Origin: M269 sp964640795
Lineage (GTDB): Bacteria; Pseudomonadota; Gammaproteobacteria; Enterobacterales; Alteromonadaceae
NCBI GenBank assembly: GCA_964640795.1
Contig: CAZXIN010000010.1
Span: 62,001 to 126,000 of the forward strand
Length of the DNA stretch: 64,000 nucleotides
Reading direction: 5' to 3'
Positions 8,494 through 17,403 of the stretch are shown piece after piece. Below the pieces are notes generated by a model, which was not told the origin of the DNA, did no database searches, and was given only the letters and a program-made list of their open reading frames with translations. Made by a program: the position numbers and the translations under genes. Within the stretch, counting starts at the first letter, position 1; every line of letters starts with the position of its first letter.

Positions 8494-8898
8494 TCAGGTT
8501 AACCAATCCCATAGTCCAAGAGAAAAACTCTCTATTAAATTAATACCGAGCGCTGATTTCACAAGGTACAGCACAACCAACCCAGTAACGACGCTCATTG
8601 TTAAAAACAATAAGGTCAATAGAAGAATTGTCGCTGCAGCCATTGATTTTTCTTGTCGAGAAAGACGACGAATGTTTCGTCCCATTAAAAAAACGAAGTA
8701 CACTCTGGATGTATAAAAAGGCACTGGGAAAGTGCCCCTTACATCAATTTTATGCTTTCTGTATTGGCCACTCCCAATTGCTACTTTAATGTGCTGAAGC
8801 TGAGTATCAGAGAGGGATACAGCCGTTTCCTGAGGCAAGCGCCCTAAGAAATTCAGAATGTCAGGATCTTTCCGAATATCATAGCTTTTCCTTTCCAT
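8494..8898 (-). CDS. Conserved hypothetical membrane protein
   Basis: A 134-residue protein I cannot name. The first half is soluble and ends with the basic motif FLMGRNIRRLSRQEKS (residues 70-85). A long hydrophobic stretch follows (about 88-120, probably one helix or a tight hairpin) and then a short tail with two Trp. An AGGAT precedes the ATG. It is 9 bp downstream of the glycosyltransferase gene on the same strand, so it is probably the last gene of the minus-strand polysaccharide arm. Function unknown. Confidence 0.7.
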   Translation of the reverse strand: MERKSYDIRKDPDILNFLGRLPQETAVSLSDTQLQHIKVAIGSGQYRKHKIDVRGTFPVPFYTSRVYFVFLMGRNIRRLSRQEKSMAAATILLLTLLFLTMSVVTGLVVLYLVKSALGINLIESFSLGLWDWLT

Positions 8899-8907
8899 AA
8901 TATAATC

Positions 8908-9915
8908 CTAACGTATCGTCTTCTGTTGCCTTACTAGGCCAATAGCACTCTCCTCTATATATCGATAGATATGACTAGGTAAGAGAGACAGTAACGAGCA
9001 GATCACTGTACAAGAGGTTCGTGCAGGCTCTTCAACCGCTATCTTTGGATTTATCATTAATGCCTTGCATGTCAATTTAATAGCAGTCACACCATCACCG
9101 CTTTTAACCGCTCGGCGGGCTAAGTAACGCATCTGATAAGCTCTCGCCAATGTGAGGTATTGATTAAAGAAAAGCTCATTGCCTGATGTATTTTTTCGCA
9201 CCGCTAAACACCAATTGTCATACTGTTTTTCCAAATTAGCCGACAGCCCACCGTTATTAATACGATAAAACGTCAAGGCTTTCGATATACCTTCGAATGA
9301 CCATTTGTTTAACAAAGCGATCCTAAGCCACAACTCTATATCCTCTGATTGCTTTAGATCTTCATCAAAGTAGCAAGTTCGCCCTGTTTTTTTGTGTTTA
9401 AAGGCTATTTCATTTAATAAACAACGTCTAATAACAGGCACAGAACCATTACCTATAGGGTTACGACAGAAAATATGTTTCGACGTCAGGTTTCTCAATT
9501 TGGGATATTGGCCTATACCGAGGTTTTGTCCTTCTTCATCAACAAATATGGAAGGACAAAAGCTGATCCCCACTTCAGGATTCTGATTGAGATGATTAAG
9601 GTGCAATGTAAGTTTCTCTTTATCCCAATAATCATCAGAGTCCAACAAAGCAACGTAGATTCCTTTTGCAGCGGCAATACCTGAATTTCTAGCGGCAGAA
9701 AGGCCTTGGTTTTTTTGGTGAATAATTTTAATTCGGCCATCGCAAAATTGTGAGAGCACGTTAAGTGTTTGATCGGTGCACCCATCATTGACACAAATTA
9801 ACTCAAAGTTTTTATACGTTTGAGACAACACAGAGTTAATACATTGTTCAATATATTGCTCAACATTAAACATTGGGACAACAACAGATACCATAGGTAA
9901 AGAGTGCTTATTCAT
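8908..9915 (-). CDS. Family 2 glycosyltransferase
   Basis: A 335-residue GT-A glycosyltransferase. Motifs: MVSVVVPMFNVEQYIEQCI at the N-terminus, LICVNDGCTDQT, GLSAARNSGIAAA and the DxD-type VALLDSDDYW. A second half follows with EDIELWLRIAL, a typical late acidic motif of the family (the proposed catalytic ED). It overlaps the flippase gene by 8 bp, so the two are translationally coupled. It probably adds a sugar to the lipid-linked unit that the flippase moves. Donor and acceptor are unknown. Confidence 0.9.
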   Translation of the reverse strand: MNKHSLPMVSVVVPMFNVEQYIEQCINSVLSQTYKNFELICVNDGCTDQTLNVLSQFCDGRIKIIHQKNQGLSAARNSGIAAAKGIYVALLDSDDYWDKEKLTLHLNHLNQNPEVGISFCPSIFVDEEGQNLGIGQYPKLRNLTSKHIFCRNPIGNGSVPVIRRCLLNEIAFKHKKTGRTCYFDEDLKQSEDIELWLRIALLNKWSFEGISKALTFYRINNGGLSANLEKQYDNWCLAVRKNTSGNELFFNQYLTLARAYQMRYLARRAVKSGDGVTAIKLTCKALMINPKIAVEEPARTSCTVICSLLSLLPSHIYRYIEESAIGLVRQQKTIR

Positions 9916-11194
9916 GAGGTTGACTCCTAGCGGTTAAAAGCTTATTTCGTTGATTAAAAAGGGGGATACGTCTCCAAGGAAGAAAAATAGTCAGTGTGAT
10001 AAAACTCATCACTAATAGGTTTATTGAGAATTCTTCAGGCGTTAGGCTGGGCAAAGACAAGACCCCAACCACGGCAACTAACATGCAAAATAAACGAGTG
10101 TAAAATTCCTGACTGTATGCCGCATGAGCTCTCAAAATATTGCAATGCGTGTCAATAAAAATAGTGGGAATAGCCATAGTGCAAAGAAACATCACTACGG
10201 TATGGTTTTGTTGCCATTGCTGTTCGAATATCAATGGGACATACCAAGGAACAGCGATGACTTGAGCAACAAAAACACAACTTACAAGTGCCACCATCAT
10301 GTAAACTTTACGCAAATTACCGGCTAAAGCTTGCTTGCGCTGCTGCTGACATAAATACGGATACAGTGCACTGTTAAATGCGTTAATAAGTGATTGGCTA
10401 AGCCCAACACCTGCACTCTTTGAGAAGCTGTAAATACCAAAAAGCTCGGGGCTAAGTAATTTAGCACCAAGTAATACATCCATTTGTGAACGCAATGAGC
10501 GCACGAGTTCAGTCGAAAAGAGCTGGCTAGATGTTTTAACCAACGCCATGAATGTCGATTTATGAAAGCCAACACCATAGCGTTTTACTGGCGCACAATA
10601 AAACATCACCACCCAAAAGCTGGCATAGACCCATTTACCATACACAACAGACATGGCACCACAATCTAATAATGCAAACAACGCAATGGCTAGGTTTTCA
10701 GATGTAATACAGGCTCCGTTACACAAACTGAAGAAACGCATATTCCCTGCACGTTGAACCAAAAACACATTCACACTAACCATTGGATATAGGAGATATA
10801 CCCCGGCCATTAATATCAGTAAATCTGACAATACCTCGTTGTCATAAAACTGGCTTAATGGGTAAGCGACTCCAACTTGTATCAAGCACAATGCAATACA
10901 AACAAGCCACTGTAATACAGCACCATTTTTAGCATAAGCGGGCAGAAAGTTATCCGAACATTGAATAATTTGCATCCCAGCACCGGACCGTAAAATGAGC
11001 TTCAATACTTCGTGACACCCTAAGGCCAACATAATGGTCCCGTAGGTTATGGCATCAACGCTTGCTGCTAGAGCGACAATGACGAAAAACCTAGAAGCCT
11101 TTGCTGCAACCTCTGTGAGAAGAAGCCAACTGACATTCTTTATTAGCTTTTGACTATCAATTTTTAGTTTGAAGAAAAACACATAGCACACCAA
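9908..11194 (-). CDS. Oligosaccharide flippase, Wzx-like (MOP superfamily)
   Basis: A 428-residue protein with about 12 hydrophobic segments. The N-terminal segment (SWLLLTEVAAKASRFFVIVA) and the later SQMDVLLGAKLLSPELFGIY fit the polysaccharide-synthesis branch of the MATE/MOP exporters. It would flip the undecaprenyl-linked repeat unit to the periplasm. No ATG is available near the N-terminus: the frame opens with TTG at 11194 followed by GTG at 11191 and 11182, so the exact start is uncertain. It is the first gene of the minus-strand arm; palindromes at 11309-11342 lie upstream. Confidence 0.82.
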   Translation of the reverse strand: MVCYVFFFKLKIDSQKLIKNVSWLLLTEVAAKASRFFVIVALAASVDAITYGTIMLALGCHEVLKLILRSGAGMQIIQCSDNFLPAYAKNGAVLQWLVCIALCLIQVGVAYPLSQFYDNEVLSDLLILMAGVYLLYPMVSVNVFLVQRAGNMRFFSLCNGACITSENLAIALFALLDCGAMSVVYGKWVYASFWVVMFYCAPVKRYGVGFHKSTFMALVKTSSQLFSTELVRSLRSQMDVLLGAKLLSPELFGIYSFSKSAGVGLSQSLINAFNSALYPYLCQQQRKQALAGNLRKVYMMVALVSCVFVAQVIAVPWYVPLIFEQQWQQNHTVVMFLCTMAIPTIFIDTHCNILRAHAAYSQEFYTRLFCMLVAVVGVLSLPSLTPEEFSINLLVMSFITLTIFLPWRRIPLFNQRNKLLTARSQPHE

Positions 11195-11217
11195 CAGACT
11201 CGTTATGTCAGAGGTGT

Positions 11218-11233
11218 TTCAAGAAGTATTCCA
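11218..11233 (-). promoter_or_regulatory. Weak candidate sigma-54 promoter of the flippase arm
   Basis: Minus-strand sequence TGGAATACTTCTTGAA has GG and TTG at the spacing of a -24/-12 promoter, but the -12 GC is GA. The predicted transcription start is only about 13 bases before the TTG at 11194, which would suit a GTG start at 11182 better. Support comes mainly from the palindromes about 95 bp upstream. Confidence 0.25.
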
Positions 11234-11308
11234 ATAAAAACGAAGAGCTATGTCATTGTTTTATATGGAATTAGGAAATAAGGGTTTTTAATTAAAAAAG
11301 AGGAAGCA

Positions 11309-11342
11309 TGCATATTGCAACATCATTTTTGCAATATGCAAA
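11309..11342. promoter_or_regulatory. Inverted-repeat operator/enhancer candidate (TTTGC-N5-GCAAA)
   Basis: A perfect 12-bp inverted repeat: TGCATATTGCAA at 11309-11320 and TTGCAATATGCA at 11329-11340, with an 8-bp loop. The right arm extends to TTTGCAATATGCAAA (11328-11342), the motif found upstream of the export lipoprotein gene. It lies between the flippase start and the stop of the sigma-54 activator gene. A terminator role for the activator gene is possible, but the stem is AT-rich and lacks a T-run. Confidence 0.45.
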
Positions 11343-11365
11343 AGCTAATATTAGAGCGTGTTGCT

Positions 11366-12823
11366 CTAGCTTTGCCAAGCCTGAATTTTTCGATATAAAG
11401 TCGAGGGGCTAACCTCCAATAAGCCCGCGGCTTTTGTGACGTTGTCTTGGCACAATGCGATGGCTTGTTCAATGACAACTCTCTCAACCTCGGCAAGAGG
11501 ACGAATATCAGTTGCTGCCTGAGCAGAAACAGGTGATGACTCAGCATGTTGTTCAACCGAGTAGCTCACTCTGGAAGGTACAGGAGATTTTTTGTTGACC
11601 AACTCGTAGACTTGAACGTCAGAAAGCTGAAGTTGTCGACCTAAATTTTGTTCGGTAATTAAAGGGCCTTCAGACATGACAATGGCACTATGAATGATGT
11701 TCTCTAACTGCCTGACATTCCCCGGCCAATCATAATGGTTAACAAACTTTTCCGCACCAGATGATAAACCAACAAAGACTTTATTCTCCAATTCACTAAA
11801 GTGATTGATAAAGAAGTTGGCGAGCTGGCTTGCATCATTCTCACGCTCTTTAAGTCGTGGCATATTGATAGCGATAACATTCAACCGGTAATACAAATCT
11901 TCACGCAAACGGCCTTGAGCAATGGCTTCCATTGGTTCTCGATTCGTCGCACTGATAAATCTAACATCAACTTTCTCTACTTTATTGCTACCCACTTTCT
12001 GGAAAGTCCCCGTTTGTATGAACCGAAGGATCTTTGCCTGCAACGACATATCCATCTCACCTAGTTCATCCAGAAACAATGTACCTTCATGAGCTTGTGT
12101 TGCAGCACCATCTCTGTTCGAAACCGCACCAGAAAATGCGCCTTTAACATGCCCAAAAATCTCTGATTCCATTAACTCCGATGGAATTGCTGCACAATTC
12201 AAGCAAATAAACGGTTTATCTTTCCGAGGACTCAATTCATGAATAGCAGAGGCCACCAGTTCTTTACCTGTACCGCTGTTACCTGTGACAAAAACTGATG
12301 CAAAGCTTGACGCACTTAATTCGATCGCATCATAAACTTGCTGCATTCCAGATGATTGACCAATAAAGCGCATAAATGACCTTTTGCGCTTGGATTTAAC
12401 CTGATCCAAGGTATGTCTTAGTAGACTTCGTTCGGCTAAAATTTCCCTATAGCTCAGCGCTTGTTGAATGTTTAGCTTGAGGTCATGATTATCCCAAGGC
12501 TTCTTAATGTAACCCCACACTTTACCTTCATTGATAGAGTTAATAACATCGTTCAACTCAGTATAAGCCGTCAACATGATCCTGACAGTTTCGGGCCACT
12601 CTTCAGCAACCTGTTGTAAAAACTCATTCCCACTCATACCAGGCATGTTTTTATCCGAAACGACGACATCAATATGGTTATTTCGCAAAATATCTAAGCC
12701 CTCTTCACCTGAACTAGCAGTATGAACCTCAAGGGATAAGTCTCTAATAACACGATTAAGTGAGCTTAAGATGCTTGTCTCGTCATCAACAAATAGAATA
12801 CTAGCGCCAGCATCTTTATTCAT
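11366..12823 (-). CDS. Sigma-54-dependent response regulator (NtrC family)
   Basis: A 485-residue activator with three domains. The receiver (about 1-125) has acidic pocket D13/D14, phospho-acceptor D57 in VVVSDKNMPGM, and lysine in GYIKKPWD. The AAA+ domain (about 145-375) has Walker A GNSGTGKELVA and Walker B GTLFLDELGEM. The Fis-type helix-turn-helix is at the C-terminus (NVTKAAGLLEVSPSTLYRKI). The sigma-54 contact loop reads GAFSGA, not GAFTGA, a conservative change. No sensor kinase is adjacent. It is 25 bp downstream of the GGDEF-EAL gene on the same strand and beside the polysaccharide genes, which are its likely targets. Confidence 0.92.
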   Translation of the reverse strand: MNKDAGASILFVDDETSILSSLNRVIRDLSLEVHTASSGEEGLDILRNNHIDVVVSDKNMPGMSGNEFLQQVAEEWPETVRIMLTAYTELNDVINSINEGKVWGYIKKPWDNHDLKLNIQQALSYREILAERSLLRHTLDQVKSKRKRSFMRFIGQSSGMQQVYDAIELSASSFASVFVTGNSGTGKELVASAIHELSPRKDKPFICLNCAAIPSELMESEIFGHVKGAFSGAVSNRDGAATQAHEGTLFLDELGEMDMSLQAKILRFIQTGTFQKVGSNKVEKVDVRFISATNREPMEAIAQGRLREDLYYRLNVIAINMPRLKERENDASQLANFFINHFSELENKVFVGLSSGAEKFVNHYDWPGNVRQLENIIHSAIVMSEGPLITEQNLGRQLQLSDVQVYELVNKKSPVPSRVSYSVEQHAESSPVSAQAATDIRPLAEVERVVIEQAIALCQDNVTKAAGLLEVSPSTLYRKIQAWQS

Positions 12824-12848
12824 AACACACTACAACCCAGTTCATATT

Positions 12849-14834
12849 TCACTGTCTTGGTTCCTTATCATTAGGCTTTAGGTTCGGCATAATAAATGTC
12901 ATTAGATCCCTAAACAGCATGGGCCTAGAGAAATAGAAACCTTGGAATTGCTTTATGCCCATGTCATGCAATACATCTAACTGTTCTTGCGTTTCAATCC
13001 CTTCCGCAATAGTCGAATAATTTAACGCGCGCGCTATTTGCAAAGTAGCTTCTATAATGGTTTTGCCACCATACCTGATGTTATCAACGAAAGTGCGGTC
13101 TATTTTCACACAATCTACAGACAGCATTTGCAATTGTGATAATGAAGAGTAGCCCGTACCAAAATCATCAACTGATACTTTAATTCCCATAGCTTGTAAC
13201 GTTCTTACTCGTTCACGCATAACCTGAGTATTCTGGGAAAAAACGGATTCGGTAATTTCAAGGTGGAGACTAGACGAAGGGAGTCCACTCCCCTGCAATG
13301 TGCGCTCCACGATTTCACAAAAATCATCATCCTGTAACTGAATAACGGATACATTGACACTCACAGCGGCTTTGTGAACTGGTTGCCATTTAGCTGCATC
13401 TGCACAAGCCTTTTTAAGGATCCAATTACCAAGATTTGCTATAAGCCCATGATTTTCAGCAATAGGAATAAACTCAACTGGAGATATCATATTATCCCCA
13501 ATTTTAAGCCGCATAAGAGCCTCAAACGAGATAATACGCCTATCAACAGCATTTACTATAGGCTGGTATTGTACAAACAGTTCACCGCTCTGCTCGGCTG
13601 CAACAAGATGCTGCCTTAAAAACTCTTCTCTCTGTAATCTGGATTTAATGGCCTCATCGAAAACCCTAACAGCACCTACTTCCTTGTTTTTCTGATGATA
13701 CATAGCAAAATCAGCATGCTCGATAAGTGTCTGAGCATTGTCACCGTGATGCGGATACACCGCAATACCCACTGTCGCTCCTATTCGCAGTTCCTTCTGA
13801 TCAATAAAAATAGGAATGGACAGTGCGCTGAGCAGTGCCTCTGAAAAATCTAATGCTTGATCACCGTCTTGATTGGCTATTGCAAATAAAAACTCATCAC
13901 CACCCCACCGACATACATTGCTATTATCATGCATCAATGCAGCTAAACGATTGGCAACTAAAATAAGTAGCCGATCCCCCAACTCGTGTCCTTGCGTGTC
14001 ATTTATCTTTTTAAAGCCATCTAAATCGATAAAAAGCAGTGAGACTGGGCTACTGTTTGCTTTTTCTAGCATCTCATCTAGGTTTTTCTTAAATGCATGA
14101 CGGTTTTGCAATTTTGTTAAGGAATCAACGTTGGATAGTTCGTAGATTTCTTCTGCTCGCTGTTCTATTTTAGCTTCGAGGTTGATGTTAGATTGATTCA
14201 ATTGTTCTAATAAATCGACATTCTTGTGCTTTAAATCAATAGCGCTACGAGTAAACCTAGCCATTTTCAATGCCGCGATACTCACGACAAACACGAAAAT
14301 AAGCCCAACTATGCCTAGAGTTTGCTTATCAGGATCTGGCGATATAACCCCAAGAACTGAAAACGGTAAAATCACCAAAAGCGGATATAAAATGGCTAAG
14401 AATCGCTGGGAGCTAATAACAATAATCGAACTACTCGAAATGATAGAGAGCACAACCAATGCCACAGCTATTTCTAAGTGCGTTTTTACATACAATAGGT
14501 AGATAAGGTAAACACACCAAGCAATCGCTGACAGCATGATCCCTATAGCAAAAGATACCGTTGTGGCTTTTGCCTGTTTCTCGGTTAACGTTCTTATACG
14601 TCTACCACGAATGCCGTCATATAAGCGATACGATAAAATCGCTACAACAACACCAAGCCAACTTAATTCGAATAACGCATTGCTTGTTTCAAATGCCGCA
14701 AAAAGCCCAACTGCTGCTAAAAAATTAACAAGCACCGCTTCATAGATGTTTACGTATAGTAGCTGTACTGTCTCTACAGCTACCCGATTTTTTTGTTTTG
14801 AATTCTGAATAACAACAGACCTAGGATGCGTCAA
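12849..14834 (-). CDS. Membrane GGDEF-EAL protein (c-di-GMP synthesis/degradation)
   Basis: A 661-residue protein. About six N-terminal membrane helices (about 30-205) are followed by a short coiled coil (about 205-235), a GGDEF domain (about 235-395) and an EAL domain (about 410-650). The diguanylate cyclase signature is intact (CRWGGDEF), without an RxxD inhibitory site five residues ahead. The phosphodiesterase keeps FEALMRLK, LEITES and DDFGTGYSSL, so both activities are possible. The only start in frame near the N-terminus is TTG at 14834. It is followed at 25 bp by the sigma-54 regulator, suggesting linked c-di-GMP and transcriptional control of exopolysaccharide. Confidence 0.9.
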   Translation of the reverse strand: MTHPRSVVIQNSKQKNRVAVETVQLLYVNIYEAVLVNFLAAVGLFAAFETSNALFELSWLGVVVAILSYRLYDGIRGRRIRTLTEKQAKATTVSFAIGIMLSAIAWCVYLIYLLYVKTHLEIAVALVVLSIISSSSIIVISSQRFLAILYPLLVILPFSVLGVISPDPDKQTLGIVGLIFVFVVSIAALKMARFTRSAIDLKHKNVDLLEQLNQSNINLEAKIEQRAEEIYELSNVDSLTKLQNRHAFKKNLDEMLEKANSSPVSLLFIDLDGFKKINDTQGHELGDRLLILVANRLAALMHDNSNVCRWGGDEFLFAIANQDGDQALDFSEALLSALSIPIFIDQKELRIGATVGIAVYPHHGDNAQTLIEHADFAMYHQKNKEVGAVRVFDEAIKSRLQREEFLRQHLVAAEQSGELFVQYQPIVNAVDRRIISFEALMRLKIGDNMISPVEFIPIAENHGLIANLGNWILKKACADAAKWQPVHKAAVSVNVSVIQLQDDDFCEIVERTLQGSGLPSSSLHLEITESVFSQNTQVMRERVRTLQAMGIKVSVDDFGTGYSSLSQLQMLSVDCVKIDRTFVDNIRYGGKTIIEATLQIARALNYSTIAEGIETQEQLDVLHDMGIKQFQGFYFSRPMLFRDLMTFIMPNLKPNDKEPRQ

Positions 14835-14931
14835 ATTCTGCTCATGACAAATTAATAGAGCAAGCCGTAGATGTCAAAGAAAACAAGCACTTATTTGAAA
14901 AATAAGTCTTATATCGCCATGTTTCTAACAC

Positions 14932-14960
14932 AAAAAGCCCAGCTTAAAGCTGGGCTTTTT
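14932..14960 (-). terminator. Rho-independent terminator after the Ton cluster
   Basis: Near-perfect hairpin AAAAAGCCCAGC-TTAAA-GCTGGGCTTTTT, symmetrical and able to work on either strand. It lies 38 bp beyond the stop of the TPR gene (minus strand) and upstream of the GGDEF-EAL gene start. Confidence 0.9.
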
Positions 14961-14997
14961 GAAGAAGTAATATGACGCCTATCTAAGCGGTTAATAA

Positions 14998-16323
14998 TTA
15001 CCCGCCGATAGAGTCTCCAACGTATAAGCTTGCTTGTAATGTCTCATACTGTTGTCTTTCAGAAGTCACGAATTTAGACCATTGTTGAGCCATACCACGG
15101 CTTCTATCATCTTTCTCTGCCATAGCAAGCTCATCAAGAGCTTCAACAAACTCTCTTTTGTTAAAATGAGCCATCCCTAAAACCAAGTGCGTTGTACCAG
15201 GGTTACGCAATTCACCCTTATCTAGGGCTTTACGACCTTGCTCAATAGCGTTGTCCCACTTTTCAAGATTCAAGTAGATTTGTGCAAGCTGTGCATTAAG
15301 TTCACCTGACTCTGATAATTCTGCTGCAGCGGTCATTACAGGTACTGCTTTTTCATTTTCTTGGGCAGCTGTCAAGCTTTGAGCTAAGAACTTAAGATTA
15401 CGCAGATCTTTCTCCATAACACCTGCTTCCAACGCTTTTTCCATGACCACTGCGCCTTTAATAGGCGTTTGATGATAATAATAGAGTTGTGCCAAATTAA
15501 ACAAATCAGAGCCTTTCGTCACAAACCCTTGCTGATAAGCCGCTTCCATCACAGCGAGTTGTTTCTTTTCTTCACCAAGCTCACCATACATACCAGCTAA
15601 TTGAACCCAATATTTAGGCTCATTGAAGAATTTAACCATTTTGACTAAAACGTCTTTGACTTGCTCAGGCTGCTTCATTTCAAAATAAACGGCACGCTGC
15701 AATACATACCAATTTTCTTCTGCTATGCCTTTTTCAACTTCAACCAATGCAATAGCATCGCTGATATATTCCAGTGCCGGCGCAAAATCTTTCTTCTGAT
15801 ACATTGCCTGTGCTTTTAACAACAACGTTTTTGCAGGAATAGGCTTAGTTTGAAGCGCTTCCCAACGTTCTACAAAAGTTATTGTTTTATCAAAATTACC
15901 TTGAGACATGTGCAATTGCGCTAAGCTATAAAGTGTCGATTGTTCCAACGTTTCTGGAATTAAATCAATCTCGACAACCTCTTCAAAAGACTCAATCGCT
16001 AAACCTACTTGCTCGTCAGCATAATAAATGAAGCCGTAGAAATTATGCATCATGGCAATTTCATACTCGTTCATCGTACTTTGTTTAGACTTTACTTTAT
16101 CTAAGACCTTAATGGCTTCAGCGACATTACCACCATCCGCTATTTCTTGTGCTCGTGCTAGCTGGTCATAAACCTTAGTTCGTAAAGTAGGTACAATTTT
16201 CGTTTTAACTGAACTGCTTTCTGCTGCAACAGCAACCCCAACAATGAAGACAGGTGCAGCAAACAAGGTACAGGCTACAAATGCTGATGAAATTATACTT
16301 TTAATCGAAACAGCTTTTTTCAT
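14998..16323 (-). CDS. TPR-repeat periplasmic protein of the TonB cluster
   Basis: A 441-residue protein with a signal peptide (MKKAVSIKSIISSAFVACTL, cleavage likely after VAVAA) and multiple tetratricopeptide-like helical pairs through most of its length, for example IKVLDKVKSKQS, ALEYISDAIALVEV and IEQGRKALDKGEL. The ATG at 16323 is chosen because it starts the signal peptide and follows AGGAC; an ATG at 16350 is possible. It is the last gene of a DUF3450-ttpC-exbB-exbD-tonB-TPR operon found in marine gammaproteobacteria. It may dock TonB or the receptor in the periplasm (inference). Confidence 0.85.
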   Translation of the reverse strand: MKKAVSIKSIISSAFVACTLFAAPVFIVGVAVAAESSSVKTKIVPTLRTKVYDQLARAQEIADGGNVAEAIKVLDKVKSKQSTMNEYEIAMMHNFYGFIYYADEQVGLAIESFEEVVEIDLIPETLEQSTLYSLAQLHMSQGNFDKTITFVERWEALQTKPIPAKTLLLKAQAMYQKKDFAPALEYISDAIALVEVEKGIAEENWYVLQRAVYFEMKQPEQVKDVLVKMVKFFNEPKYWVQLAGMYGELGEEKKQLAVMEAAYQQGFVTKGSDLFNLAQLYYYHQTPIKGAVVMEKALEAGVMEKDLRNLKFLAQSLTAAQENEKAVPVMTAAAELSESGELNAQLAQIYLNLEKWDNAIEQGRKALDKGELRNPGTTHLVLGMAHFNKREFVEALDELAMAEKDDRSRGMAQQWSKFVTSERQQYETLQASLYVGDSIGG

Positions 16324-16362
16324 GGGTTTAAGTCCTAAGAAAGTCGTCATATCAATTTCTCA

Positions 16363-16971
16363 CTAACCATCTAACTGAAAAGTGATTTTGGTTTGCACAC
16401 CCGCAACATCAGTGGGTTCACCGTTGATCACACGGGGTTTATATTTATATTTCGCTGCTGCTTCTAATGCAGCCGCGTCAAAAATTCGTTGAGGGTTTGC
16501 TTCAACAATACTCACATCACGCACAGCGCCTTGCTTGGTCACCACAAACTCAACAATCACGTAACCTTCAATACCACGAGATAAAGCGCGTCTTGGGTAA
16601 ACCGCAGCAGGCTTAACAATTGGTAGGTATTCTCCATCACTGCTCTCCAGTGATATGCCACCACCTAAATCGACTTCACTCGACACGTCAGTCGAAAAGT
16701 CGATTGCAGCACCGCTAGTATCAGCGTCAGAAGAATCCAATTGGGGTTGCTCCAATGGCGGAGGCGGCTCTTTCGGCTTGGGTGGTTTACGCGGCTTACG
16801 ATCTTTTTGTTGAACTTGTTCTTCGGGCTTAATCCGCACAAAATCAAGTACACTTCCTTTAGGTGGTTCACTCAGCTCTGTATCACCACTTTTAATCAAC
16901 ACTTGCATCAGATAAAACAAACCTAGCGTTACGCTGGCTGCTAATACTAAAGCGATAAGGATGCGTACCAT
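16363..16971 (-). CDS. tonB: TonB energy-transducing protein
   Basis: A 202-residue TonB family protein. It has an N-terminal membrane anchor (about 3-20), a proline/lysine-rich spacer (RKPRKPPKPKEPPPPLEQPQ, about 58-78) and a C-terminal TonB domain with YPRRALSRGIEGYVIVEFVV and KYKYKPRVINGEP. It carries energy from ExbB/ExbD to outer-membrane receptors. Compared with Escherichia coli TonB (239 residues) it is short, like TonB2-type proteins. It sits 2 bp after exbD, and its obvious client is the receptor encoded next to this operon. Confidence 0.92.
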   Translation of the reverse strand: MVRILIALVLAASVTLGLFYLMQVLIKSGDTELSEPPKGSVLDFVRIKPEEQVQQKDRKPRKPPKPKEPPPPLEQPQLDSSDADTSGAAIDFSTDVSSEVDLGGGISLESSDGEYLPIVKPAAVYPRRALSRGIEGYVIVEFVVTKQGAVRDVSIVEANPQRIFDAAALEAAAKYKYKPRVINGEPTDVAGVQTKITFQLDG

Positions 16972-16973
16972 GA

Positions 16974-17381
16974 CTAGCCTTCTTGCGCCGCAATAGAGAC
17001 ATCATAAACACCGGCTGCTCGCGATGCGTCCATGACTTTAATCAGGGTTTCTGTCGTTGCTTTTTTATCAGCCTGAATAACAACGCTTCCTTGAGGGTTT
17101 TCTGCATGTAAGCGCTCAATATTTGCTTGTACAGCACGTTCGTCGATTCTTCGTTTATTAATCCAGATTTCACCCTTATCACTGATGGCTATCAAAATAC
17201 CAGCGCGGTCTTTCTTAACCGCTGTAGCGGCTTCGGGTCGATTAACGTCAATCCCTGCTTCTTTCACGAAAGACGCGGTCACAATAAAGAAGATCAACAT
17301 GATAAAAACAACATCAAGCATCGGAGTCATGTCTATTGTTGCTTCTTCTTCATCAACGAGGTTTTGAAAATGTTGTTTCAT
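16974..17381 (-). CDS. exbD: ExbD biopolymer transport protein
   Basis: A 135-residue ExbD/TolR family protein. One N-terminal membrane helix (about 20-42, MLDVVFIMLIFFIVTASFVK) carries the conserved Asp (D23) needed for proton use, and a periplasmic domain follows with GEIWINKRRI and VVIQADKKA. It forms the proton-driven motor with ExbB and TonB in the inner membrane. It lies 22 bp after exbB and 2 bp before tonB in the same operon. Confidence 0.93.
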   Translation of the reverse strand: MKQHFQNLVDEEEATIDMTPMLDVVFIMLIFFIVTASFVKEAGIDVNRPEAATAVKKDRAGILIAISDKGEIWINKRRIDERAVQANIERLHAENPQGSVVIQADKKATTETLIKVMDASRAAGVYDVSIAAQEG

Positions 17382-17403
17382 GTTTCTCTTTACAACCTGT
17401 TTA

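Noticed and set aside
11341..11370. Hairpin TAGAGC-N5-GCTCTA as a rho-independent terminator of the sigma-54 activator gene
   Set aside because: No T-run follows on the minus strand and the stem overlaps the stop codon; kept only as one of the recurring palindromes.
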